From positions 1,376,530-1,440,529 of the forward strand of contig NZ_NKFP01000006.1 of assembly GCF_002215035.1 (NCBI RefSeq): a DNA stretch of 64,000 bases, given 5' to 3'. The stretch comes from Leptolyngbya ohadii IS1. GTDB lineage: Bacteria > Cyanobacteriota > Cyanobacteriia > Elainellales > Elainellaceae. How positions within the stretch are numbered: the stretch's first letter is position 1; each line of letters opens with the position of its first letter. Below, piece by piece: positions 9,705 through 17,973 of the stretch. The notes under the pieces were generated by a model that did not search any database, was not told the origin of the DNA, and saw nothing but the letters and a program-made list of their open reading frames with translations. Both the position numbers and the translations under genes were made by a program.

Positions 9705-10571
9705 TTAGCTCAGGCGCATACTGATATCCAGCCAGGTCGATCGCGTAATCGGGGCACTGCTCGAAATATAGTCCACCCCGGTTTCCGCCACCGATCGAAT
9801 GGTTTCCAGAGTCACATTGCCTGACGCTTCAATTTTGATCCGGTCGCTGGTCGATCGGATTTTTTGTACCGCCTGTTTCATCAGATCGGGGGGCATATTG
9901 TCCAGCATGATAATCTCTGCGCCGTGCTGCAATGCCTCCTCCACCTGCGCCAGCGTTTCCGTTTCCACCTCGATCGTTAGCGGATAGGGAATACGGGTAC
10001 GCACCTGGGCGATCGCCTGGGCAATTCCACCTGCGGCAGCGATGTGGTTGTCCTTAATCATAACGCCATCGTCCAGACCCATACGGTGATTTCTTGCGCC
10101 TCCCACCTGCGTCGCGTATTTTTCCAGGATGCGAAGTCCCGGTGTGGTTTTGCGTGTATCGACCAACCTGGCAGGCAAATCGGCGATTTTTTCCACATAG
10201 CGATTCGTTGCCGTAGCAATGCCGCTCAGCCGCATGGTGAGATTCAGGGCAACTCGCTCTCCGGTCAGCAATGCCGCGAAGGAGCCTGTAATGTGGGCAA
10301 TCACTTCGCCCCGATCGCACTTCTGTCCTTCTTTGACTCGCGCCTCAAACTGAACATTTGGATCGAGCAGCTGAAACACCCGTGCGGCGATCGGCAGTCC
10401 GGCGATAATGCCCGCCTCTTTGACAGTCCACTGTGCTTTGCCAATCTGGGCAGCGGGAATGAGGGATTGGGTTGTGCGATCGCCCCGTCCAATGTCCTCC
10501 TGGAGCCAGCTTTGCAGCAGCGGATCGAGCAGGATAGGCGGGGGAAGAACAGCGGAAGGGATATCTTGCAT
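9705..10571 (-). CDS. nadC: Nicotinate-nucleotide pyrophosphorylase (carboxylating)
   Basis: Converts quinolinate and PRPP to nicotinate mononucleotide in de novo NAD synthesis. The 288-residue protein has the family landmarks in order: EDIGRGDRTT near the N-terminus, NLTMRLSGIAT, the substrate-binding DTRKTTPGLR, the NHRMGLDDGVMIKDNHI segment and the C-terminal EASGNVTLE motif. Length is normal. The DUF2470 gene lies 84 bp upstream on the same strand, separated by a short G-rich repeat. Confidence 0.96.
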   Translation of the reverse strand: MQDIPSAVLPPPILLDPLLQSWLQEDIGRGDRTTQSLIPAAQIGKAQWTVKEAGIIAGLPIAARVFQLLDPNVQFEARVKEGQKCDRGEVIAHITGSFAALLTGERVALNLTMRLSGIATATNRYVEKIADLPARLVDTRKTTPGLRILEKYATQVGGARNHRMGLDDGVMIKDNHIAAAGGIAQAIAQVRTRIPYPLTIEVETETLAQVEEALQHGAEIIMLDNMPPDLMKQAVQKIRSTSDRIKIEASGNVTLETIRSVAETGVDYISSSAPITRSTWLDISMRLS

Positions 10572-10591
10572 GGACTAATCTCTAATCTCGG

Positions 10592-10623
10592 CTTCCCCCA
10601 GAATTGGGGGTTAGGGGGTGGCT
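10592..10623. repeat. G-rich repeat core, second copy
   Basis: cttcccccagaattggggg followed by a second G-run; the same core as in the 8544-8619 element but inverted in orientation and without the TTGCTGAA ends. It lies between nadC and the DUF2470 gene. Confidence 0.6.
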
Positions 10624-10655
10624 TGGCTGTCAGCGGTATGGTCGCCAAACCTGTT

Positions 10656-10952
10656 TTAGTGCTGGGCAGGGCTAATTTTTTGCAGCGCCTGTTTTACCAT
10701 GCCAATCAGCGTGTGGTGGGCGTCCTCGGCATCTTGCAGCGTATGGTCAAACGTGACGCGCAGCGGCATCTCACTGCCGTTGGATTCAACCAGCAGATCC
10801 ATTCCTTCAGCGTCAATTTTTTGCATTCGGGCAGTGGTGACATCCTCCACGCCGCCAAATGCCTGAGCATAGAGAATGACGGCATCCGTATGATCGTCGT
10901 TCATATGGGCACAGATGCGATCGCTGATTGCGGGAGAAAAAGCGTCAGACAT
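10656..10952 (-). CDS. DUF2470 domain protein
   Basis: 98 residues, essentially one DUF2470 domain: it opens with a conserved HMNDDH motif and contains a DAEGMDLL segment. The same domain forms the C-terminal part of HugZ-type heme oxygenases and of some chloroplast heme-binding proteins, so a heme or tetrapyrrole link is possible but not shown here. Upstream of nadC on the same strand, 84 bp apart; co-transcription is plausible. Confidence 0.8.
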   Translation of the reverse strand: MSDAFSPAISDRICAHMNDDHTDAVILYAQAFGGVEDVTTARMQKIDAEGMDLLVESNGSEMPLRVTFDHTLQDAEDAHHTLIGMVKQALQKISPAQH

Positions 10953-11055
10953 AGGAACTTTCCAGACAAGAGATAGGGTGACGTGAACTTAAGAGGTAAC
11001 GGTTAAATGACAGCCAAATGACAGCCAATTTGACAGAAAACGACAGAACTGATTG

Positions 11056-11163
11056 CTAGCTGCCGTGCAGAAAGAAAACGCCAATCCGAAACAGACTGTT
11101 GGCAATAAAGCCAATGAGAGCCAGAAAAATGAGAACGTTGAGGGCACCTTTCAGCGTTTGCAT
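11056..11163 (-). CDS. Small single-pass membrane peptide, 35 aa, unidentified
   Basis: Short ORF with an ATG at 11161-11163 and stop at 11056-11058, preceded by a good Shine-Dalgarno sequence AGGAAG six bases before the ATG. The peptide has a short polar N-terminus (MQTLKG), one hydrophobic helix at about residues 8-22 and a second hydrophobic stretch with a positive residue (FRIGVFF) before HGS. It resembles the small photosystem and cytochrome b6f subunits in size and shape, but I do not recognise it as any of them. The strong ribosome site and membrane-like composition argue for a real gene. Confidence 0.55.
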   Translation of the reverse strand: MQTLKGALNVLIFLALIGFIANSLFRIGVFFLHGS

Positions 11164-11283
11164 AAATCTTCCTGAAATTTAACCTGAGATTTAAGAACTG
11201 CAAATTTGGCAAGCCACAACCTTACCATATCAAACCGCCCGCTCTGTGCAGGAGAATTTCTAGAATCTTTTCAGTTGGTTATC

Positions 11284-11868
11284 TCAATTGGCTATTTCAG
11301 TGAGGTCATTTTCAGGCGACACCGCTGCCAGCTTTCGTGCCTTAATCGGCTGTGCCGGATTTCCTGCATAGATGGTCATGGGTTCTAGCGCTCGTCCCGT
11401 TACCCCACCCAGTACCAGTACGGCTCCCTTCCCGATCGTCACGCCTGGACCAATCACTGCCTTTGCCGCAATCCAACTGCCCTCCTCAATGTGGATTGGC
11501 GCGATCTTCAATTCAAAATGGGGATGACTCCAATCGTGGTTGCCCGTACAAAGGTAAACTCCTTGGGAAAGACAAACGTGATTCTCGATCGTCACCGTTG
11601 CCAGGTTATCAATCCAGGCATCTTCCCCCAACCACACAGAGTCTCCGATCGTCAGCCGCCAGGGAAATTTCACCCGTACTCCCGGCTTAATTCGTACCCC
11701 CTGCCCAATCTGCGCCCCAAACCGTCGTAAAATCCAAACTTTAAGAGCTGACATGGGCAGCCAGTAGCTCTGCACCAGCGGCGAACCTACGAAGTACCAC
11801 AAAAGCTGTTTCCAGTAGGGTGCGCCGATTGTATAGGAACCGACAGTGTAGCGATCGAGTTGCATCAT
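11284..11868 (-). CDS. WcaF-like hexapeptide-repeat acetyltransferase
   Basis: Probably O-acetylates a sugar of the exopolysaccharide using acetyl-CoA. The 194-residue protein has the WcaF/Maa family layout: a short N-terminal helical part (WYFVGSPLVQSYW), then left-handed beta-helix hexapeptides (IGQGVRIKPG, LTIGDSVWLGE, VTIENHVCLSQG, IAAKAVIGPGVTIGKGAVL) and the catalytic His in TGNHDW. The C-terminal YAGNPAQPIK motif is typical. It is the last minus-strand gene of the locus, separated from the upstream PTPA-CTERM gene by a strong terminator, so it probably has its own promoter. Confidence 0.85.
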   Translation of the reverse strand: MMQLDRYTVGSYTIGAPYWKQLLWYFVGSPLVQSYWLPMSALKVWILRRFGAQIGQGVRIKPGVRVKFPWRLTIGDSVWLGEDAWIDNLATVTIENHVCLSQGVYLCTGNHDWSHPHFELKIAPIHIEEGSWIAAKAVIGPGVTIGKGAVLVLGGVTGRALEPMTIYAGNPAQPIKARKLAAVSPENDLTEIAN

Positions 11869-12216
11869 GGCAGGAGCGAATCGACGAAAGTTATGAACGC
11901 GCTATGAATTACTAATCAATGTTTCTGTAAAAGATCAGCAATAAAAAACAGCAATACAGATCAGAAATAAAAAACGATCGCTTTCCGTGATAGAAGGCGA
12001 TCGAAATTGTTGTTATGCTGATTTTTTGCGTTAACTTTTGGGTTAACTTCTGTGTTAACTATCGCGTCAATGCCGCTGTGTCGATATCAATTCAGAAATT
12101 CAATTCGGAAGTTTAATCCAGAAGTTTAATCCAGAAACTCCTTTGACCTCACTGAAGTGATTGTATTTCTATGACATCTTCTAGGGCATCTTCTAGGGCA
12201 TTGGAAAGTATCGCCG
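11869..12216. other. 348-bp spacer with terminator and short tandem repeats
   Basis: Contains the terminator at 11966-12003, a repeated gttaact motif at 12029-12060, a 13-bp unit gaagtttaatcca twice (12108-12133) and a 12-bp unit catcttctaggg twice (12175-12198). No ORF of interest. Confidence 0.7.
11966..12003 (-). terminator. Rho-independent terminator
   Basis: Read on the minus strand: CGATCGCCTTCT, a short loop, then GGAAAGCGATCG (10 of 12 pairs), followed directly by TTTTTTATTT. It lies downstream of the PTPA-CTERM gene at 12217-13032 and before the wcaF-like gene. Confidence 0.65.
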
Positions 12217-13032
12217 TTAACCTTCCTGAGAACCTTGCTCCTTTTTCTTCTTACGCAGCAGTGCAGCCCCCATCGCGATCGCACCAGGAATCAGCGCAGG
12301 GGTGGGAATTGTTTCAGGCTCCTCCCCTGCCCTAGCCACATAGTAGGCTGAGATGTGGGAGATATCAGGCTGGTTTCCTCCGTTATTCTGCAAGCCAGCC
12401 GTTGTCCATCCTCCCGAAAAAGAACTGGCGAGATTAGCCGGATCAAACAAATAGGCGCTCCAACCATCGCCACCTTTGACGCTAATAACAAGAGCCTCGA
12501 TTAAATTAGGCTGATTTAGCGATAGCAACCAGTCTCCGCTTTTTCCAGTCGTTGCGGCGGATGAAAACACACCTGCGAGAAAGTTAGCGGCGATTCCGCT
12601 GCCGTTCTGAATTTCATCACCTGCGGGAAGCCACTCACCCACATAGCCAAAATCGAGCTTATCCTCGCTGCTATTGAGAAAATCGAGTAGCGTTGGGAAA
12701 TTACCGACATCGTTGGCTGGATCGGCGACCTGTCCAAAGCAAGCGTTAGCAGGACTGCCTCCAGGTGCAAGGGACAAGTTATTGGTTGAACAGGGAAAAC
12801 TCGACAACACGGGTAAATTGGCGATACTGCCATTACCAGGATTGCCGCCACCAGGATTGCCGCCACCAGGATTGCCGCCACCAGGATTGCCGCCACCGGG
12901 ATTACCGCCACCGGGATTACCGCCACCAGGATTACCGCCACCGGGAGCTGCTTGGGCTGGAATAGCCTGTGTCAGGGAAGCAAGAGTGAGGATGCCAACA
13001 ATCAGGGAACTTGTTAGGAATTTGTTTTTCAT
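12217..13032 (-). CDS. PTPA-CTERM surface protein with Gly-Gly-Gly-Asn-Pro repeats
   Basis: 271 residues from the ATG at 13030-13032. I prefer this start over an in-frame ATG at 13224 because it begins directly with a signal peptide (MKNKF.. to AQA at about 28). Seven GGGNP repeats (about 31-65) follow, then a globular domain with two cysteines near its start and WLL and WSAYLFDP motifs. The C-terminus is a sorting signal: PTPALIPG, a hydrophobic helix and RKKKK. Proteins of this kind are cut and possibly anchored by an exosortase; the candidate enzyme is at 45766-46686. The globular part resembles cyanobacterial PEP-CTERM proteins of unknown function. Confidence 0.82.
   Translation of the reverse strand: MKNKFLTSSLIVGILTLASLTQAIPAQAAPGGGNPGGGNPGGGNPGGGNPGGGNPGGGNPGGGNPGNGSIANLPVLSSFPCSTNNLSLAPGGSPANACFGQVADPANDVGNFPTLLDFLNSSEDKLDFGYVGEWLPAGDEIQNGSGIAANFLAGVFSSAATTGKSGDWLLSLNQPNLIEALVISVKGGDGWSAYLFDPANLASSFSGGWTTAGLQNNGGNQPDISHISAYYVARAGEEPETIPTPALIPGAIAMGAALLRKKKKEQGSQEG
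12841..12945 (-). repeat. Seven 15-bp in-frame tandem repeats
   Basis: Seven consecutive 15-bp units (attgccgccaccagg and close variants on the plus strand) encode seven GGGNP pentapeptides just after the signal peptide of the PTPA-CTERM protein. Copy number is likely to vary between strains. Confidence 0.95.
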
Positions 13033-13424
13033 TGTTTTCAAAGATTGAGTGGACAGGGAACGAATTAGACGATCGCAACTAATCAACACCAGAAATAACC
13101 GTTGAGCTATAACGCCAAAGTCATAGCCACCCGGAATTAGAAATTTGGAATGTTGATAATAGGGTAATTGTGGCGATCGTCCCCAAGCCAGCGGTAGCGC
13201 AACCTGTCTACTTATGTTTTGCATTCGTACCCTTCAGTGTTCAGGATAGTATCACCAGTCCAGAACCTTCAGGTGAATTGCAAATCTCATACCTTATTTC
13301 ATTTTTGTAGTGTATCTAACATTTGCGAGCATGATCATATCTCGCGGCAGATTTATCAAATTGATATCAATTAATTGGGGATCAAACAGTTTCTTCATAG
13401 CAAAGACAATGTTCTATGCTGAAA
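13033..13424. other. 392-bp spacer upstream of PTPA-CTERM gene
   Basis: Holds an in-frame 64-codon extension of the PTPA-CTERM reading frame (13033-13224) that does not look like protein, then AT-rich sequence. No terminator, repeat or RNA gene recognised. Confidence 0.4.
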
Positions 13425-14015
13425 TCACTGGTCATCCTTGAGCCGTTCCCCGATCGAGGAGCCTGTTCTTCCCGTAAAGATCCACATCACCGATCGTCCA
13501 ATATCTCGCCACACGCGAACGGGCGCTTCTCTCGATCGATCGGACGACACAGAAACCGGAGTAAAGGCAATGCCCTGGCTTCCCAGGACAACCGTTGCGA
13601 TCGCCTTTGCACGAGTCATGTGAAAATCTGACGTTACAACAAAGACGTGCTGAATATTACGCCGTTTAAAGTCTGCAACCAAGGTTGTAAAGTTGGTAAC
13701 GGTGTCCACTGCCCGGTAGTCCAGATGAACCCGATCGTCTGCAATGCCAGCGTTGCGAAAAATAGTTTCCGATCTTTGGCGTACCTCTCCTGTTGAAACC
13801 CAAACCTCTAGGTCTGGATAATGGTGGGCAAGCTGGGCAGCTGCTTCCTCCCGACGGGGATCTCCCCCCAGCACCAGAATCGCCTGGGGACGGGGAGCCT
13901 GATGTGCAGCGATCGATAGCCGCACAGGAATCAACAGCAGCAAGAGCAGGATGAACCCCACGAACAGAACAACTGCCCAGCGCGAAAATTTTAGCCACCC
14001 TTTCGTCAAAATCAA
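13425..14015 (-). CDS. YdcF/SanA-family (DUF218) membrane-anchored protein
   Basis: 196 residues with one N-terminal membrane helix (about 12-31) followed by a DUF218 domain: AILVLGGDPRRE, a central YRAVDTVTNF and VVTSDFHMTRA near the end. E. coli relatives (ElyC, SanA, YdcF) act in the envelope and affect peptidoglycan or lipid carrier use. In this position a role linked to the undecaprenyl-linked polysaccharide is plausible but unproven. Strand and position place it with the EPS locus. Confidence 0.78.
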   Translation of the reverse strand: MILTKGWLKFSRWAVVLFVGFILLLLLLIPVRLSIAAHQAPRPQAILVLGGDPRREEAAAQLAHHYPDLEVWVSTGEVRQRSETIFRNAGIADDRVHLDYRAVDTVTNFTTLVADFKRRNIQHVFVVTSDFHMTRAKAIATVVLGSQGIAFTPVSVSSDRSREAPVRVWRDIGRSVMWIFTGRTGSSIGERLKDDQ

Positions 14016-14139
14016 CGGTCAAATAGTTTCCCCTCTGGGGAACTGCGGAACTGCGAAGCAATTGGCGATCGATCAGCCTCCATCTTCGCGTAAATTTTGT
14101 CCCGATGAAAGGGACTTGACAAAGTGCCTTAATGAATCA

Positions 14140-15063
14140 TTAGCGAATTGACTGTCCTCGCCTTGCCACACACATCATCACCAGCGCTCCCTCGATCGAA
14201 TCCGGATCACGCCCGCTCAGCCATTGTGCCAGACGCAGATTCCATGCCTTCTTGCCCCGATCGCCCTGCAACATCGTTGCACCCACGCGCACGTTATGGG
14301 GATAGACCTTAACAGAAAAGCCCAGCGGTTCCAGGATTTCCTGAAAGAAAGCTTCGTTGACGCCATCTCCGGGTAAGTGATGTGCCTCCGTTGCCTGACA
14401 CCAGTATTGTTCCTCTGCTGTCGCATGACCGCCTCGCTTGAGTAAACGGTAAACGGGGAGGCGCAACTTCCAGATCGCGTGGGCAATCCAGTTATCCCGC
14501 CACATCGTTTTCTGTAAATCCTGATCCGTGACGAGCATTCCTCCCGGACGTACCAGACGCGCCGCCTCCGCCAGCATTTTCGCCATATCGTCGCAGTGGT
14601 GCAGGGCAGCATTGACAACCACCAGATCGGCAAAGCCCGATTTCAGCGGCAAATTTTGGGCGTCTGCCAGAATCGGTGTGTAGCCCAACTCCTGGGCTAT
14701 TTTTAACCCGCCCTGAGACACATCCACCCCTAGCAGCACCCTGGGTTGACCGACCCGGTCACGAAGTGCCGCATAGACATTACCGGGAGCGCAGCCAATA
14801 TCGACAACAATCTTGTTCTTCCAGGTTCCCGTGACGGCAAACCAGCGATCCTGAAATTCTCGATCGCGATGAACAACTGCCAGATAGTTTCTTGCCCACT
14901 CCGGATGTCCAAAATAGAGGCTGTTTGCCAGCAGACTATGGGAAGGGTTTTCAATGGGAAAGGTGAGAATATGATTTTCCCACGCCGCTGTTTTGAGATG
15001 TTCTGTTGCAATATATTCTCTTGCAATAGAGGTTGCGGCTGATCCTGTCGTTTGGTTGGGCAT
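14140..15063 (-). CDS. Class I SAM-dependent methyltransferase
   Basis: 307 residues. The SAM-binding loop is VVDIGCAPGN (about 90-100), followed by a GVDVSQGGL strand-2 motif, DAQNLPLKSGFADLVVVNAALHHC typical of the Methyltransf_11 fold, and LVRPGGMLVTD. The N-terminal ~80 residues include NSLYFGHPEWARNYL, as in methyltransferases next to glycosyltransferase genes. It may methylate a sugar or lipid carrier of the polysaccharide. It is followed on the same strand by the DUF218 gene and preceded by a GT4 gene 34 bp away. Confidence 0.8.
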   Translation of the reverse strand: MPNQTTGSAATSIAREYIATEHLKTAAWENHILTFPIENPSHSLLANSLYFGHPEWARNYLAVVHRDREFQDRWFAVTGTWKNKIVVDIGCAPGNVYAALRDRVGQPRVLLGVDVSQGGLKIAQELGYTPILADAQNLPLKSGFADLVVVNAALHHCDDMAKMLAEAARLVRPGGMLVTDQDLQKTMWRDNWIAHAIWKLRLPVYRLLKRGGHATAEEQYWCQATEAHHLPGDGVNEAFFQEILEPLGFSVKVYPHNVRVGATMLQGDRGKKAWNLRLAQWLSGRDPDSIEGALVMMCVARRGQSIR

Positions 15064-15097
15064 GAAACTCTACCATGTAGACAACAGGGCAGAGCAG

Positions 15098-16291
15098 TTA
15101 CGTTTGTTTTGCGATCGTCTCGTAGGCAGGAATCAGATCTTGGGCAATCTTGCGCCAGGAATAGCGGGAGCGGGCAAACTGTTGTCCCCGTTCTCCCAGG
15201 TGTTGACGCAGTTTGATATCAGTCAGAAGTTGGGCGATCGCTGCTCTTAAAGGTTCTAACTCGCCTTCGACCACCAGCCCTGCCTGAGCCGCCGCAATGT
15301 CTGAAGCAATTTGAATACCGGGCGTGATAACCACAGGTAGTCCACAAATTAATGCTTCTGCAACTGCAATGCCGAAATTTTCCGAATAGGAAGGTAACAC
15401 AAACAGATCAGAACCTTGAAGTAGCTGATCTTTCTCTTCGCCGATCACCAATCCTACAAAGGAAACACACTGGGTTAGACCAAGAGCAGCCGTTAATTGC
15501 TGAAGCTGGTTGAGATAATCGGAGTCTCCTGAACCTGCAATCAGCAGATGGAATAAGTAACCTTGGTTCTTCAAGTCATACAGGGTTTGCAGCAGCAGAT
15601 CCGGACGTTTTTTGTAATGCAGACGAGATAAAAATAGAATAATTGGGACATGGTCAGGAATTCCGTACCTTGCGCGAACCTGCGATCGAGCGGCAGGATG
15701 AGGATCTGGGGCATGAACGCCCAGCGGCAGGGTAATGGTCGGTGTTTCAATGCCAAACTGTCGCACCTCTTCCGCTTCCTGTTCCGTCGTACAGTGAATT
15801 GCAGCCGCAGCGTTTAAGTTGCGTCGTTCAATCAGCATGGAGTAAAGCTGTTTTTTTCGACGGCTCTGCGCCAGTGCCCAGGGTGTGAGCTGACCCATTA
15901 CCCGCAACGTGTAAGGAACTTTGTGCCATCGAGCGATCGCTGCTGCACAGGTGGGCGCATAGGAAAATAGATAGTGATTGTCGATCACGTCATACTCAGG
16001 AATATGCTTCCAGCACCAGCCCGTCAGTGCCCTGGAAAAAATAAATTCCTTTAGGGCAGGCGGATTAAACGGCAGAAACCAGGTAGGTACCGTATCGTTC
16101 GGATCATTGCCAAAAGCGTAATCAATTCGCTCGTTTAGCGGTACGTCTAGCGGCTCAGGACGATTGAAATTGGTGGTGGCAATTTCTGCCTCAACGCCTA
16201 AATTCCGCAGTGATTTAACGAGATTTAGCGCAACCTGGGGCGGTCCTCCTAACTCAGGACTCAGACCCGGAATAATGTGGAGAACTTTCAT
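15098..16291 (-). CDS. GT4 family glycosyltransferase
   Basis: 397 residues from the ATG at 16289-16291; an upstream in-frame ATG at 16375 would add 28 residues that do not look like the family. The start MKVLHIIPGLSPELGGPPQ is the usual GT-B opening. The C-terminal half has ILFLSRLHYKKRPDLLL and the EX7E motif in SENFGIAVAEALICGLP. It transfers a nucleotide-activated sugar to the growing repeat unit with retention of configuration; donor and acceptor cannot be assigned. A tandem repeat array lies just upstream. Confidence 0.87.
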   Translation of the reverse strand: MKVLHIIPGLSPELGGPPQVALNLVKSLRNLGVEAEIATTNFNRPEPLDVPLNERIDYAFGNDPNDTVPTWFLPFNPPALKEFIFSRALTGWCWKHIPEYDVIDNHYLFSYAPTCAAAIARWHKVPYTLRVMGQLTPWALAQSRRKKQLYSMLIERRNLNAAAAIHCTTEQEAEEVRQFGIETPTITLPLGVHAPDPHPAARSQVRARYGIPDHVPIILFLSRLHYKKRPDLLLQTLYDLKNQGYLFHLLIAGSGDSDYLNQLQQLTAALGLTQCVSFVGLVIGEEKDQLLQGSDLFVLPSYSENFGIAVAEALICGLPVVITPGIQIASDIAAAQAGLVVEGELEPLRAAIAQLLTDIKLRQHLGERGQQFARSRYSWRKIAQDLIPAYETIAKQT

Positions 16292-16361
16292 GCTGAACTT
16301 TGATAATGAGCTTAGATGATGATCTTTGATCGTGAATTTACAGAATGAATTTGCAAAATAA

Positions 16362-16438
16362 ACTATCAGGGGCAATTATCAGGATTAATTATTGGGATAG
16401 TTATCAGGGGCAATTATCAGGGGCAATTATCAGGGCTA
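16362..16438. repeat. Short tandem repeat, ~13-bp unit
   Basis: ggggcaattatca-type units repeat five or so times with drift, in the spacer between the Wzy-like gene and the GT4 gene at 15098-16291. Confidence 0.8.
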
Positions 16439-16447
16439 ATTTTCACG

Positions 16448-17914
16448 CTAGGTTGGCTGTCGATCGGTCAATCGACGAAATACGATCAGCGCGATGACGG
16501 GCAAAATTGCAGTTGTGAGCCAGAACATACTTCGCATCGTGATGCCGGCAGCAAAGAAGCCCAGCGCATAAACCACCAGCGCATAGTCAGACTGGTTTTG
16601 CATTGCCATCCGATTCCACCAGGCAGCCAGTGCCCCAAAGAATAGAGACATTCCAATCACCCCCATCCAGCCTGCCATCATATAGCTTTCGCCCAGGTAG
16701 GTGGCAGCAACGGTAAATCCCTGTACATCCAGAATCTCCTCAATGCTGATGCTTAATCCTTCCGGCTTACTCGGAAAGAAAGCACGGGGAATAGGACGCA
16801 CAATCGACCAGTAGATAATTTCAGTTCCAAGAAATTCGTTTTTCTCCGGAAAGACGTCAATGATTGGGGCGATCGACGCAAGATTGTAATCGACTGCCAA
16901 TGTTTCTCGGGTTGTCCCACTGGCATAAACTTCGTTTGTCAGGTAATTGCGAAGTCCCATCGTTCTAAATTCCAGCATGTGGTAGGAACCATAAACTGCA
17001 ATAAACCCGGCTATCAAAATGGGAACGATCGTATTTTTAAAGTTGTTGTATGGCAGCGTGAGCAGATAGCTCATGAGAAATGTGGCGATATGGCTGATAA
17101 ATACATTGCGTGTACCGCCCGCGAATGCCTGAAATAACACTAAACCAAAAATGCTGGTGATGACGGTGAACTGCCAGGAGGGAAAGGTATGGCGACGGTG
17201 CCAAACTACTGCTGCTATGGGTGGGATAATGTAGGAGAGCAGGTTCAATTCAATCAATAAGCTGTTCCAGCCGCCCAGCCTTTCTCGGCTCCAGGGTTCT
17301 GAAAAGCGAGGTCCGATCATGCCGTCAATTAAAGCGATCGGATTAAACTGCACGCTCATCAGCATATACAGATAAGCAAGAAACGCTGCCAGCACAACGC
17401 CCCAGAAGAGAGTCTGATTAGAAATTTCGCCCAGGATCAGCCATCGCGAACGGACTGGAGTTGGGGGAATTAGATGTCGCCCGATCGCCAGACAAGCAAG
17501 CCCCACCAGCACCAGATTCAGGGCATTGGTTGTTCCAGTCGGGTCGATCATTCCATTGAACTCTTCCTGGGGAAAGAGAAATTCTGCCAGGGTTAAGCCA
17601 TACAAGCCGAGAATACACAGCAGATCGGTGCGAAACAGATTGCGGAGTCCCAGGCGGCTGTCAAACCAGACGCTCACTAGAAAAGCAATACCCACCCCGA
17701 TCGCTGCCACTCGCGCCATTGTGGAGGGTGTTGTTTCTGAAGGGTAGAGGGTAAAAGAAAGCAGGATACCAAATAGCAAGCAAACGGTTCCGGAGACTGT
17801 GGGAAAAGGGGGACTGTATAGCGATTCGTCAACAATCTCCCCCAAATCGCCGTCCTGTCCGTAGTCCTGATAATCCTCATATTCGTCTGACCAAACCATC
17901 GCCGCACCCTCCAA
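16448..17914 (-). CDS. Wzy-type polysaccharide polymerase
   Basis: 488 residues and about 10-12 hydrophobic helices, with a long periplasmic-looking stretch at about 300-400 (EFRTMGLRNYL.., VFPEKNEFLG). This is the profile of an O-antigen or repeat-unit polymerase, which joins lipid-linked units in the periplasm. The sequence family is too variable for motif proof. The N-terminal ~35 residues are acidic and Tyr-rich (Tyr12, Tyr15, Tyr18, Tyr33) and cytoplasmic by the positive-inside rule. It is the only polymerase candidate in the window. Start could also be Met6. Confidence 0.72.
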   Translation of the reverse strand: MEGAAMVWSDEYEDYQDYGQDGDLGEIVDESLYSPPFPTVSGTVCLLFGILLSFTLYPSETTPSTMARVAAIGVGIAFLVSVWFDSRLGLRNLFRTDLLCILGLYGLTLAEFLFPQEEFNGMIDPTGTTNALNLVLVGLACLAIGRHLIPPTPVRSRWLILGEISNQTLFWGVVLAAFLAYLYMLMSVQFNPIALIDGMIGPRFSEPWSRERLGGWNSLLIELNLLSYIIPPIAAVVWHRRHTFPSWQFTVITSIFGLVLFQAFAGGTRNVFISHIATFLMSYLLTLPYNNFKNTIVPILIAGFIAVYGSYHMLEFRTMGLRNYLTNEVYASGTTRETLAVDYNLASIAPIIDVFPEKNEFLGTEIIYWSIVRPIPRAFFPSKPEGLSISIEEILDVQGFTVAATYLGESYMMAGWMGVIGMSLFFGALAAWWNRMAMQNQSDYALVVYALGFFAAGITMRSMFWLTTAILPVIALIVFRRLTDRQPT

Positions 17915-17973
17915 TCAGGTTTATGGGTTATGTCCGCTGAAATTTGAGCTGAAATTTCAAATAACGAATGAAG

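Noticed and set aside
10044-10976. Plus-strand ORF of 310 codons over nadC and the DUF2470 gene
   Set aside because: Antisense shadow of two recognised genes; Cys/His-rich composition typical of reverse frames.
12841-12945. CRISPR-like array
   Set aside because: The 15-bp units are contiguous with no spacers and encode GGGNP in frame.
13033-13224. N-terminal extension of the PTPA-CTERM protein
   Set aside because: The extra 64 residues would bury the signal peptide; the downstream ATG begins it exactly.
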